Shown piece by piece: positions 45,017-53,455 of a DNA stretch of 64,000 nt (position 1 is its first letter; every line of letters starts with the position of its first letter). Source of the stretch: Clostridium sp. AM49-4BH (GTDB lineage: Bacteria > Bacillota > Clostridia > Lachnospirales > Lachnospiraceae); NCBI RefSeq assembly GCF_003478335.1, contig NZ_QUFB01000010.1, forward strand, positions 1-64,000, read 5' to 3'. Under the pieces are notes generated by a model. The model ran no database searches. It had not been told where the DNA came from and saw only the letters and a program-made list of their open reading frames with translations. The translations under genes were made by a program, and so were the position numbers.

Positions 45017-46219
45017 TTACCTTTGTTTTTTCTTACTATGATTTCCGATACGAGTTGCTATAAACTTTGCTTCCTTCGCCATTTCTTTATCATATGGATA
45101 GGTTTGTAAATATTCTGCCGCCAATTCTTTAGCCTGTCTCATTTTGCCCATTCGCTCCAACAGAATCACACGATTACGAAGCAGATTCTGATAAGCCATC
45201 GTCACACCAAGATCAAGTCCCTGTTCCAAATAATCTTCTGCCTGTCCATAATCCCGTAACTCAATATAACAGCCCGCAAGCTCGCTATACACTTCCGGCA
45301 GAGCGCATACTGCTCCGTTCTGTGCTTTCAAATATTTGGTGTACTTCTTAATTGCATTCTCAAAATCACCACGTATCCGCAAGACCTTACCTTGATAAAA
45401 TAACGCATCGGTGCTTTTTTCTTTTTCGGCATCGCTCAATATATCCTCTGCATCTGCAAGCTTATCCAGACAAATATAAGCTCGTCCGATCTGCGTTTTG
45501 GCTTCTGCATCTGCGCCATGTATTGATACCAATTTTTCAAGCACATCTTTCGCATCGCTTTCCCTACCGGCATCGTTGTAAACATTATAGCATCCAAAAT
45601 ACGCCTCATAACATTTCTCATCAACTGAAATTGCTTTCAAAAAGTCTTCAGCAGCAGAATCATACTTACCCATACTCTGTTTGATCTGACCACGCAGAAC
45701 AAGACCATCCGCATCCTTTACATTTTCTTTTATAAGCTGGTCTAAGGCACCAAGTGCACCTAATGAATCTCCGGAAGCCCACTGCGCCATTGCTAATGTC
45801 GCATAAATATCACCATTTAGTACCTTACTTTCTGATATCTCTAATGCTTTATCACATTGTTTCTTTGCCTTATCATATTCATGAATACCATAATAGGCAA
45901 GCGCCTCTCCATAATATAAACGCTTATTATTTTGTCTGGAAATTTTATTATCAACCTTCTGATACGCTTTTTCAAACTGCTTTATCGCCTTTTTATAGCT
46001 TCCCAGATGATTTAATGTCATTCCATAATCGATATAATACTCTGCTTTGTCTTTGTTTTCTGCAATGGCTTCTTTGAAGGAAGCTGCTGCCTTTTCATAA
46101 CTACCGTTCTCTGCCAAAGCCACAGCCTGCTTATAGGCTTTCTGTGCCTTGCCACAACCGGCAAGCAAAACCATTGTTCCACATAATATCCCCATCAAAG
46201 CCCACTTCTTTACTCTCAT
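45017..46219 (-). CDS. TPR-repeat lipoprotein
   Basis: Lipoprotein of 400 residues. A signal peptide, WALMGILCGTMVLLAGC, ends in a clear lipobox, so the mature N-terminal Cys is expected on the outer face of the membrane. From about residue 30 it is a run of roughly ten tetratricopeptide repeats (AVALAENGSYEKAAASFKEAI, AEYYIDYGMTLNHLGSYKKAI, and so on). The start is ATG 46219 after GGAGG. Partner proteins are unknown. It lies between the REC-GGDEF-EAL gene (27 bp gap region) and hflX. Confidence 0.85.
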   Translation of the reverse strand: MRVKKWALMGILCGTMVLLAGCGKAQKAYKQAVALAENGSYEKAAASFKEAIAENKDKAEYYIDYGMTLNHLGSYKKAIKQFEKAYQKVDNKISRQNNKRLYYGEALAYYGIHEYDKAKKQCDKALEISESKVLNGDIYATLAMAQWASGDSLGALGALDQLIKENVKDADGLVLRGQIKQSMGKYDSAAEDFLKAISVDEKCYEAYFGCYNVYNDAGRESDAKDVLEKLVSIHGADAEAKTQIGRAYICLDKLADAEDILSDAEKEKSTDALFYQGKVLRIRGDFENAIKKYTKYLKAQNGAVCALPEVYSELAGCYIELRDYGQAEDYLEQGLDLGVTMAYQNLLRNRVILLERMGKMRQAKELAAEYLQTYPYDKEMAKEAKFIATRIGNHSKKKQR

Positions 46220-46257
46220 GCCAACCTCCATTGTCTTGCTCTGATCATTATCTATTA

Positions 46258-47946
46258 TTATCCTAATGCCTGCTCCTCATCACGAAACAGCATCTTTTCA
46301 TATTCCTCTGCAGGCATCGGTTTTGCATAATAATACCCCTGCACATATTCACAGCCGATATTCTTCAAGAAACGCACCTGGCTTTCCTTTTCAACGCCTT
46401 CCGCAATAACCGGCATCTCAAGCACCTTTGCCATATTTACTACAGAAGCCAGTATATTCTCACCTCTGCCCGGTATCTCAGTATCCGACATAAATTTCAT
46501 GTCAATCTTTAAAACATCTACTGCAATATCTTTCAAAACATTTAATGACGAATAGCCACTGCCAAAATCATCCATCAATATTGTAAATCCACGTTTCTGT
46601 AAATCTTTCATCGCCTCGCGGATCATATATGGATTGGATGTATAAGCACTCTCCGTCAATTCCAGTTGAAATAATTCCGGCGGAATATTATAAGTTGCAA
46701 CCAGATCACTGATCACTTCCACTAATTTCGGATTGTATACACTGACACGTGATACATTTACAGAAATCGGCATCGGATCATACCCTTTGTCCAGCCAGCT
46801 ACGCAACAATTTACACGCATGCTCCCACACATAAAAATCCAGTTTCATAATAAATCCGTTCCGCTCAAAGATTGGAATAAACTCTCCCGGAGAGATCATC
46901 TTTTGATCGGACGCCTTCCAGCGTACTAATACCTCAGCTCCGGCAAATTTGCCCTCCTGTATATCATATTTTGGCTGCAAAAACAGAACAAACTTCTCTT
47001 CCTGCAATGCAGACCGAGTCATATTTACAATACGCTGTTCCTGAATAAGATCCTGACTCATTTCATCCTGATAAAAGGCATAGTTCTGAATATAACTTCC
47101 TTTGCAGATCTTTGTTGCAAGCTTAGCATTATCATACATATCATTGACTTCCATCTTTAGATCTTTGATCAAATAAAACCCAAACACCGGAATCATTTCA
47201 AATTCCGGAATGATCTCACGGATCTCCTTGCGGAAACGATATGATAACTCTGACAGCTCACTCTCCTTTTCATACGACATGCAGATTGCAAATACATCTG
47301 CGCGCATACGCCCATAGGTCACATGATTCTTAGATGCAACAAATTGTCGTATCTTATCAGCCACCTCACAAAGAAATTCATCACCCTGGTGAATGCCAAA
47401 AAAGGAATTGACCAAATTAAATTTGGCAATGTCGAGCCTTATCATTGCATACTGCTCCTCAGGAAACGCATCTAACATTTCTCTCGTTGCTTTTTGGAAA
47501 TAATCTCGTCCATACAATCCGGTCAACGAATCAAAAGCCTCAACATGCTGTAACTTACGCAAAATCTGTGCACGACTTCTCTCGATCGCATTGTGCAGTC
47601 GAAAATGAATGATTCGCTCATTGTACGGCTTGCGGATGAAATCCCAGGCACCAAGCTCCAAACTATGTGTCTCACATTCTATATTATCATCTCCGGTAGA
47701 AACAATGACCGGAATATTCTGCAGTATCGCATCACTGCAATATTCTTCCAAAAAGGAAAACCCATTCATATCCGGCATCACCAGATCTAAAACAATAGCT
47801 GCATATTTATGTGGCTGTGCTTTCAGCATTTGAAGTGCCTGCTTACCGTCCGAAGCTGTCTCCACTTCATACTCTGCCTCCAATATCTTGACAAGAAGCT
47901 TCCGATTTACTTCCTCGTCGTCTACCACCAATACATAATCATTCAT
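46258..47946 (-). CDS. Response regulator with degenerate GGDEF and EAL phosphodiesterase domains
   Basis: 562 residues. Receiver domain at 1-125: VLVVDDEEVN, phospho-acceptor Asp in VLDLVMPDMNG, VSTGDDN, Lys in RKPYNE. The GGDEF domain (about 140-290) is degenerate: the signature position reads RADVF, so no cyclase activity is expected. The EAL domain (about 305-555) has AEVLVRW (EVL for EAL), SVNVSR, LTES, MDDFGSGYSS, LKIDMKF, AEGVE and QGYYYAKP, so the metal ligands and catalytic residues look complete. It probably hydrolyses c-di-GMP when phosphorylated. No histidine kinase is adjacent. GGAGG precedes the ATG. Confidence 0.92.
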   Translation of the reverse strand: MNDYVLVVDDEEVNRKLLVKILEAEYEVETASDGKQALQMLKAQPHKYAAIVLDLVMPDMNGFSFLEEYCSDAILQNIPVIVSTGDDNIECETHSLELGAWDFIRKPYNERIIHFRLHNAIERSRAQILRKLQHVEAFDSLTGLYGRDYFQKATREMLDAFPEEQYAMIRLDIAKFNLVNSFFGIHQGDEFLCEVADKIRQFVASKNHVTYGRMRADVFAICMSYEKESELSELSYRFRKEIREIIPEFEMIPVFGFYLIKDLKMEVNDMYDNAKLATKICKGSYIQNYAFYQDEMSQDLIQEQRIVNMTRSALQEEKFVLFLQPKYDIQEGKFAGAEVLVRWKASDQKMISPGEFIPIFERNGFIMKLDFYVWEHACKLLRSWLDKGYDPMPISVNVSRVSVYNPKLVEVISDLVATYNIPPELFQLELTESAYTSNPYMIREAMKDLQKRGFTILMDDFGSGYSSLNVLKDIAVDVLKIDMKFMSDTEIPGRGENILASVVNMAKVLEMPVIAEGVEKESQVRFLKNIGCEYVQGYYYAKPMPAEEYEKMLFRDEEQALG

Positions 47947-48067
47947 TTTGTGCTACCTCCGCATCTCTATAGGCCCCATATATGCCTTTAACCTTTATTT
48001 TAACATATTTTCATCTGCCTGTCTCTTCATTTTTCATAAAAATGAGATTTTTTTCCACAACAGACGT

Positions 48068-48096
48068 TTGTCATTTTTTTCATAATATGCTAAAAT
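48068..48096 (+). promoter_or_regulatory. Sigma-A promoter of the DtxR-type regulator
   Basis: -35 TTGTCA (48068-48073), 17 bp, -10 TAAAAT (48091-48096) with an extended TG. The ATG is 35 bp downstream. Confidence 0.7.
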
Positions 48097-48130
48097 AATA
48101 TATAATCATGAACAACGGAAGGGGAAGAAT

Positions 48131-48511
48131 ATGGCTGGAGCATACAAATCAAACGAATCCTTAGAAAACTATTTGGAGACAATCTTAGTGTTAAGCCGAA
48201 AATTACCTGTTGTCCGCTCGGTTGATATTGCCAACGAACTCAACTTTAAGAAGCCGAGTGTCAGCGTTGCAATGAAAAATCTTCGTGAGAAACAGTATAT
48301 CACTGTCACTGACTCCGGTTTTATTTATTTGACCGATAGCGGCAAACAGATTGCTGAAATGATTTATGAGCGGCACGAATTTTTGATGAAATTTTTAGTT
48401 TCTTTGGGCGTGTCGGAAAGTGTTGCATCCGAAGATGCATGTCGTATTGAACATGTGATCAGTAAAGAAAGTTTTGCTGCACTAAAGACTCACATTACAC
48501 AGCAACACTAG
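48131..48511 (+). CDS. DtxR/MntR-family metal-dependent transcriptional regulator
   Basis: 126-residue regulator. The winged helix covers residues 8-70 (SLENYLETILVLSRKL, VRSVDIANELNFKKPSVSVAMKNLREKQYI). The dimerisation helix region carries metal-ligand candidates in MIYERHEFLMKFLVSLG and EDACRIEHVIS. It lacks the C-terminal SH3-like domain of DtxR, as MntR does, and is a little shorter than MntR. Such proteins sense Mn(II) or Fe(II) and repress metal uptake. No metal transporter is adjacent. A GGAAGGGG ribosome site precedes the ATG. Confidence 0.88.
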   Translation: MAGAYKSNESLENYLETILVLSRKLPVVRSVDIANELNFKKPSVSVAMKNLREKQYITVTDSGFIYLTDSGKQIAEMIYERHEFLMKFLVSLGVSESVASEDACRIEHVISKESFAALKTHITQQH

Positions 48512-48549
48512 TACATAATATATAAAAGAGTATTTTCTTATACCCTAAA

Positions 48550-48585
48550 AAGAAGCCATACAGGAAATAACCTGTATGGCTTCTT
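48550..48585 (-). terminator. Terminator after trxA
   Basis: A perfect 15-bp stem (48550-48564 with 48571-48585) around a 6-base loop; on the minus strand it runs into Ts. It lies between the convergent regulator and thioredoxin genes. Confidence 0.88.
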
Positions 48586-48602
48586 GTGTATACGGGAATA
48601 AA

Positions 48603-48917
48603 TTACGCCTTATACTTTTTGATCATATCCATAAGATCTTTCTTGGACTGTAATCCGGTCAGCTTTTCCTGAACTTCTCCATCCCGAAAGAGGATCAAAA
48701 ACGGGATTGCGACAACTTTATACGATTGCGCAAGTCCCATATTCGCATCGACATCCACCTTACAAACTTTAACATCCGGGCATTCTTCATCAATCTCCGC
48801 TAGGATCGGAGCGATCATCTGGCAGGGTCCACACCACTGCGCCCAAAAATCCACCAAAACTAAGCCCTTCTGCTTAATAACTTCCTCTTCAAATGTATCT
48901 ATTGTTGCATGTATCAT
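48603..48917 (-). CDS. trxA: Thioredoxin
   Basis: Disulfide reductase of 104 residues with the canonical active site FWAQWCGPCQMIAPIL, the cis-Pro in VVAIPFLILFRDG, and the usual buried Asp (LVLVDFWA). Start after GGAATGGAGG. It stands alone, with thioredoxin reductase not in this window. Confidence 0.95.
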   Translation of the reverse strand: MIHATIDTFEEEVIKQKGLVLVDFWAQWCGPCQMIAPILAEIDEECPDVKVCKVDVDANMGLAQSYKVVAIPFLILFRDGEVQEKLTGLQSKKDLMDMIKKYKA

Positions 48918-48998
48918 TTCTAAACCTCCATTCCTTATCGATGTACTCTCGGTATCTTCGGCTTAAGCATAACCGAAAATTTGTGTTTGGTCAAGGGA

Positions 48999-49026
48999 AC
49001 CCATATTGTGTTTCCTGCATAAACTA
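48999..49026 (+). promoter_or_regulatory. Sigma-K-like promoter of dpaAB
   Basis: AC (48999-49000), 17 bp, CATAAACTA (49018-49026), matching AC-N17-CATANNNTA, 75 bp before dpaA. In Bacillus subtilis the homologous operon (spoVF) is sigma-K controlled, which supports the call. Confidence 0.65.
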
Positions 49027-49100
49027 CAGTATCCCACTTTATGAGAATTTTACTCACAAAGATTTGGAGAAATTTATGATCCGGGAAGAGAGGATTATTT

Positions 49101-49919
49101 ATGTATGAAATTTGCGAGCTGATCCGATACGGCGACGATGAACGCCAGTTAGCACTAGAACAATTATTTGCAAAAGCGGGTGTCAAAACATGTAGTCAGG
49201 CAGTATCTGCTTCAAAAAGCACCACAAGCAGATCGTATCTGCATTCTTGTGGACAGTCTTCTTCCCTGCAGACAATACTGCTTCCTGTGCCATGTGACGA
49301 AAAAACGCTGCAACAGGCATATGAGGAGGCACCTGCAGGTTCTCTGATTTTAGGTGGTAATCTTCCTGCTGCATTTGTAAAATGCTGTCAGGAACGCGGT
49401 CTGCATATCTATGACTATATGAAATCCTCTGCCGTAGCAATATGGAATGCTGTTGCAACCGCTGAAGGTGCCATCTGCGAAGCAATCCGCCACTCTCCCT
49501 ATAACTTGTATCAGCACACCTGTCTTGTCATGGGTTACGGACGCTGCGGAAAGGTGTTGGCAGATCGTCTGACAAACCTCGGTGCCACAGTGATCATCTC
49601 TGCCAGATCTTCTGAAAAAACAGCCTGTGCAGAAGTCTCACACTGTCTTAATCTAACCGAGTCAACAGATCTTTCAACCTGCCAATGGTTATTTAACACT
49701 GTGCCTGCTCCCATTGTCGGCAAAAGTCTTATCGACCGACTTCCTGACACTGCCGTGATCATAGATCTTGCCAGTGCACCGGGCGGCTGCGATCTCACAT
49801 ATTGCGCTCAAAAAGGATTGGATGCCGCATTATATCCCGGTCTGCCGGCAAAATACGCCCCAAAAAGTTCTGCTGAGATTATTTTTCAGCATTTAAATGA
49901 TATATTTGTAATCGGATAG
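49101..49919 (+). CDS. dpaA: Dipicolinate synthase subunit A
   Basis: Rossmann-fold subunit (272 residues) of the enzyme making dipicolinic acid from dihydrodipicolinate in the mother cell; dipicolinate with calcium fills the spore core. Seen: the N-terminal segment with YGDDERQLALEQLFAKAG, SLILGGNLPAAFV, TAEGAICEAIRHSPYNLYQ, the nucleotide-binding LVMGYGRCGKVLADRL, and VIIDLASAPGGCDL, LYPGLPAKYAPKSSAEII at the C-terminus, all typical of DpaA/SpoVFA. AGAGAGG precedes the ATG. It is followed 13 bp later by dpaB. dapA at 58.7 kb supplies the substrate. Confidence 0.95.
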   Translation: MYEICELIRYGDDERQLALEQLFAKAGVKTCSQAVSASKSTTSRSYLHSCGQSSSLQTILLPVPCDEKTLQQAYEEAPAGSLILGGNLPAAFVKCCQERGLHIYDYMKSSAVAIWNAVATAEGAICEAIRHSPYNLYQHTCLVMGYGRCGKVLADRLTNLGATVIISARSSEKTACAEVSHCLNLTESTDLSTCQWLFNTVPAPIVGKSLIDRLPDTAVIIDLASAPGGCDLTYCAQKGLDAALYPGLPAKYAPKSSAEIIFQHLNDIFVIG

Positions 49920-49932
49920 AAAGGAAATAGAC

Positions 49933-50517
49933 ATGAACGAAACAATTTCCATCGGATTTGCTATTACCGGCTCATTTTGCACCTTTGCAAAAACATTAAC
50001 ATTATTAAGCGAACTTGTAAAACAAGGCTATGAAGTGCAGCCTATCTTTTCCAATCATACGAGCCATTTAGACAACCGTTTTACTGCAGCTGAAACCTTT
50101 TGTAAAAAAGTAGAACGCATTACCGGAAATACCGGAATATATACAATTCAAGACGCAGAACCAATCGGGCCAAAAGCCCCTTTTGATGCACTGGTCATCG
50201 CCCCATGTACCGGCAACACAATGGCAAAATTAGTGAATGGTATCACAGATACTCCGGTACTGATGGCAGCAAAAGCACATCTTCGCAATGAAAAACCGCT
50301 GGTCATCTCCATTTCCAGCAACGATAATATGGGAATGAATTTCAGGAATCTTGGAATGCTGTACAATGCTAAAAACGTATATTTTGTTCCATTTGGACAG
50401 GATGATCATCATAAAAAGCCTTGCTCCTTAGTAGCTCATGTATCCCTTATCCCCGAAACGATCGAAGCGGCTTTGCATGGCAGACAATTACAGCCTGTAC
50501 TCCGATCCCCATTTTGA
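49933..50517 (+). CDS. dpaB: Dipicolinate synthase subunit B (flavoprotein)
   Basis: 194-residue flavoprotein-fold partner of DpaA. The N-terminal ISIGFAITGSFCTFAKTL is the FMN-type loop; APCTGNTMAKLVNGITDTPVLMAAKAHLR and SSNDNMGMNFRNLGMLYNAKNVYFVPFGQDD are typical of SpoVFB. AAAGGAAA precedes the ATG. Co-transcribed with dpaA. Its stop is 3 bp from the convergent cortex hydrolase stop. Confidence 0.95.
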   Translation: MNETISIGFAITGSFCTFAKTLTLLSELVKQGYEVQPIFSNHTSHLDNRFTAAETFCKKVERITGNTGIYTIQDAEPIGPKAPFDALVIAPCTGNTMAKLVNGITDTPVLMAAKAHLRNEKPLVISISSNDNMGMNFRNLGMLYNAKNVYFVPFGQDDHHKKPCSLVAHVSLIPETIEAALHGRQLQPVLRSPF

Positions 50518-50520
50518 GTG

Positions 50521-51336
50521 CTATTTATAAAATTCATGGCATCCATGTCTCTTCACTTTAGTCAGACACCGATCAAACCAAGAAGCATTACCACTGTCAG
50601 CTAAAGCTCTCTCCATAAAGTACAATGCGCCCTGCGAGGTATCCTGTCCCTGCAGGGCCCTTCTTACTGCTTTTTTTGTTCCGCTTGACACATGTACCGA
50701 ATAATAACTGCCATTGCTGACCGGCGAAAATTGATATCTGCTTCCACTATGTGCAAAGACTACTTCCTTGATCGTGGATGGAAACTGTTTTCCTAACACA
50801 CGATTCAAAATGACATTCGCAACAAGTGCTCTCCCCTCTAGATCCTCTCCTCCAGCCTCTGCCTCAACAATACGCTGTAAAATACGTTCAGACTCTGTAC
50901 CGATCACTCTTCCGCATTTTTCTTCAATGGCAAGACGTCGGTTTTTTTCGTCTCTTTTTTGTTTCTGTTTGGCGCGACGGATCCGTGCTCTTCTAGCACG
51001 CTTCCTCTGCTCCTGTTTTCGTTTCTGTCGTTCTTTACGCATCCTCTCCTGCTCTAATTTCTGCTGTCTGATACGCTGCTTTTGCTTTTCTTCCTGTTTT
51101 TTTTGCTGCCACTGATCATGTACTCGTGCAATTGTTTCAGACACATATGCTCCCTCTGCCTGTCCGCCTCTCACATAACTGCTTAGCCCGGCAAGCTCCA
51201 TGTCTTCTTCTATTCGATACTGAGCGGTTTGATGTCTGGCATCGACAATATGACCTTGCGGAAGTATCGATTCCATTGCCAACATCGTCGTCAGCATCCC
51301 GATCTGTGCCACCTTCCATCTCATGTCTTTTTTCAT
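50521..51336 (-). CDS. SleB-type cell wall hydrolase with a long basic coiled-coil linker
   Basis: 271 residues. A signal-anchor-like N-terminus (WKVAQIGMLTTMLAM) is followed by about 70 residues extremely rich in Lys, Arg, Gln and Glu, an almost uninterrupted charged helix at about 70-140. The C-terminal Hydrolase_2 domain has the catalytic Glu in RIVEAEAGGEDLEG, then ALVANVILNRVLGKQFPSTIKEVVF, QFSPVSNGSYY and ALYFMERALADSGNASWFD. Family members include SleB lytic transglycosylase of spore cortex and CwlJ. The neighbouring dpaAB supports a spore role, but a vegetative wall role is possible. GGAGG precedes the ATG. Confidence 0.87.
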   Translation of the reverse strand: MKKDMRWKVAQIGMLTTMLAMESILPQGHIVDARHQTAQYRIEEDMELAGLSSYVRGGQAEGAYVSETIARVHDQWQQKKQEEKQKQRIRQQKLEQERMRKERQKRKQEQRKRARRARIRRAKQKQKRDEKNRRLAIEEKCGRVIGTESERILQRIVEAEAGGEDLEGRALVANVILNRVLGKQFPSTIKEVVFAHSGSRYQFSPVSNGSYYSVHVSSGTKKAVRRALQGQDTSQGALYFMERALADSGNASWFDRCLTKVKRHGCHEFYK

Positions 51337-51628
51337 GCAAATCCTCCAAACAAATCATTGAATAACAACTCAAACTTCCCACACCTCAAATCCACCGCAC
51401 CCACATATTGCTTATTATGTCAACGACTATATGGGAAGATTGAGAAATAATTAATAATGTTACAAAACTATTACAGAGTATATGAAATAAATGGAATTTT
51501 ATACCTGATACCATTCAACATATCTGGCATTTCCTGTCGAAATATGCTACATTATAGCTAATCCGTACAAAGATATAAAACGTTTTATATTGAATATAGC
51601 TAAGCATAGAAAGGAGCGTGTGATCTGT

Positions 51629-52426
51629 ATGAAAAAAGGAGTATTTGCTGCTGTAAAAAAGGACGGAAGCGTATACTATCGCGCCTCTATTACATTTCGA
51701 TGCAAACATATCAGTCTGGGCAGCTTTACCTCAGAATCTGAGGCACACGGTGCGTACCAATCTGCCGATAAGCTGTTATCTGCAACAGTACCGATCACAC
51801 CAGAAGATTATCAGGAAACACAATTTCCTTTGCTCCCTTTTTCAAAATGGATCAGCTTATTGAATTTTAAGAATAATGGGATCTATATTAAAACACCGAT
51901 CTATTTGCGAAAAAAATATTTTCAATATTATTTGAGTTCTGAAGAAACGCTGCTCTTTGATGTTGATGACCTGTTTTTTTATTCCAACCATGCGATCATG
52001 AAACGCGGCGGTCATCTGTTCGTTGCTGAATATGGTATGCAGACCAATATCCGTTCTCGTTATGGCATCCGTGCCTATGCAAGAAAAGATATCGATTTTA
52101 CATTTGTAAATGGCAATGAAAATGACTATCGATATTCTAACCTCAATGTATTAAATCCATATCACGGAGTAACGATCGTTCATGATAATGGGCATACGGA
52201 ATATATAGCCAAACTGCATCTGAATGGCAATTATCTGATCGGACGTTTTCCATCCCTGATCGAAGCTGCAATCGCTTATAATAAAGCGGTCGATTTTGCC
52301 TGTATGCACGGTTGTACTAAACAGTTCCCACAAAACTATATCGATTCCCTCTCTTCCAAAGAGTATCTGGCATATTACAAAAAAATAACGCTGCCAGATC
52401 GTCTGCTTTCCTACAGATTTTCCTGA
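51629..52426 (+). CDS. Protein with two AP2-like DNA-binding modules, function unknown
   Basis: 265 residues. An N-terminal AP2/ERF-like module, KKDGSVYYRASITFRCKHISLG then SFTSESEAHGAYQSADKLL, shows the usual three strands plus helix. A second copy near the C-terminus reads YIAKLHLNGNYLIGRFPSLIEAAIAYNKAVDFACMHG. Between them, at residues 75-185, is a segment with RYGIRAYARKDIDFTFVNGNENDYRYSNLNVLNPYHG, resembling the region around AP2 in phage HNH homing endonucleases (NLRxxTxxxN-like), but no HNH catalytic motif was found. Start ATG 51629, 12 bases after AAAGGAG. It stands alone between spore and riboflavin genes. DNA binding is inferred. Confidence 0.6.
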   Translation: MKKGVFAAVKKDGSVYYRASITFRCKHISLGSFTSESEAHGAYQSADKLLSATVPITPEDYQETQFPLLPFSKWISLLNFKNNGIYIKTPIYLRKKYFQYYLSSEETLLFDVDDLFFYSNHAIMKRGGHLFVAEYGMQTNIRSRYGIRAYARKDIDFTFVNGNENDYRYSNLNVLNPYHGVTIVHDNGHTEYIAKLHLNGNYLIGRFPSLIEAAIAYNKAVDFACMHGCTKQFPQNYIDSLSSKEYLAYYKKITLPDRLLSYRFS

Positions 52427-52436
52427 CAGCGTCTAA

Positions 52437-52934
52437 TTAAGATCTCTTTTTGTGGTAACGTCTAAGTACAAACCATTCCAGTTTTCTTTTTAAAACGATC
52501 TGTATTTCCTCATGCTTTGCGATCGGATGCACTAAGACGGCATATACGCCGGCACGTTTTGCTCCCCAGATGTCTGTAAATATCTGATCTCCTACAAACA
52601 TGGTATTGGAAGCAGTGGTACCCATATGCTCCATCCCCTGCACATATCCTTTGGCAGAAGGCTTATCTGCTTTATATACATACTTCGCACCTAACGTATC
52701 TGCTAAAGGTTTCACTCGCGGCTCTTTGTTATTTGAAATAATGCAAACCTCAAATCCAATCTTACGAAGCTTTTCAAAGAGCGCAATTGCTTCGATCGTC
52801 ACCGGCTGATCATGTTCCACCAGTGTATTATCGACATCGAATAAAATACCACGAAATCCCTTTTGATAATAGCTCTCATAGGGAATCTCATAAGATGAAC
52901 GGTATTCTTCATCCGGATATAAATTCTGAAACAT
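52437..52934 (-). CDS. yqeG: YqeG-family HAD phosphatase
   Basis: 165-residue HAD IIIA-type phosphatase. Motif I is GILFDVDNTLVEHDQPV with the nucleophilic Asp, motif II IISNN, the Lys in YKADKPSAKGYVQGME, and motif III/IV FVGDQIFTDIWGAKRAG. YqeG relatives act on phosphatidylglycerol phosphate in some bacteria; the exact substrate here is unknown. It is the last gene after ribH on the same strand, perhaps by read-through of the rib operon. Confidence 0.88.
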   Translation of the reverse strand: MFQNLYPDEEYRSSYEIPYESYYQKGFRGILFDVDNTLVEHDQPVTIEAIALFEKLRKIGFEVCIISNNKEPRVKPLADTLGAKYVYKADKPSAKGYVQGMEHMGTTASNTMFVGDQIFTDIWGAKRAGVYAVLVHPIAKHEEIQIVLKRKLEWFVLRRYHKKRS

Positions 52935-52966
52935 CGCTAATCGGCCTATTTAAGGGCCACTCCTTT

Positions 52967-53428
52967 CTAAAGCTGTCTTGTAAGGTTGATCATTTCGATC
53001 GCACCAAGCGCACAGTCATATCCTTTGTTACCCGCTTTAGTACCGGCACGCTCAATCGCCTGCTCAATATTATCTGTCGTTACAACACCAAACATAACCG
53101 GAATCTGCGCCTCTAAGCTGACTGCTGCAATTCCTTTCGATACTTCAGCACAAACATAATCATAATGACTGGTTGCGCCACGTATAACTGCACCAAGACA
53201 GATTACTGCATCATATTTGCCGGACAATGCCATTTTCTTTGCAACTAACGGAATTTCAAATGCTCCAGGTACCCACGCAAGAGTAATATCATCGTCATTG
53301 ACACCATGTCGAACCAAGCCATCCCTTGCACCACTGATCAATTTTGACACGATAAATTCATTGAAACGAGCTCCTACAATACCAATTTTTAATCCTTCTG
53401 CTACTACTTTTCCTTCTACTGTTTTCAT
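52967..53428 (-). CDS. ribH: 6,7-dimethyl-8-ribityllumazine synthase
   Basis: Forms the capsid-like lumazine synthase (153 residues). It condenses the pyrimidine from RibD with the butanone phosphate from Rib[85 protein letters not shown] are all present. Last rib gene of ribD-ribE-ribBA-ribH. Confidence 0.97.
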   Translation of the reverse strand: MKTVEGKVVAEGLKIGIVGARFNEFIVSKLISGARDGLVRHGVNDDDITLAWVPGAFEIPLVAKKMALSGKYDAVICLGAVIRGATSHYDYVCAEVSKGIAAVSLEAQIPVMFGVVTTDNIEQAIERAGTKAGNKGYDCALGAIEMINLTRQL

Positions 53429-53455
53429 GCTTATACCTTACCTTTCTTCCATTAT

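Noticed and set aside
51337..51628. Gene or regulatory RNA in the 290-bp gap between the cortex hydrolase and the AP2-like gene
   Set aside because: Only short frames without ribosome sites, no stable hairpin and no convincing promoter pair were found.
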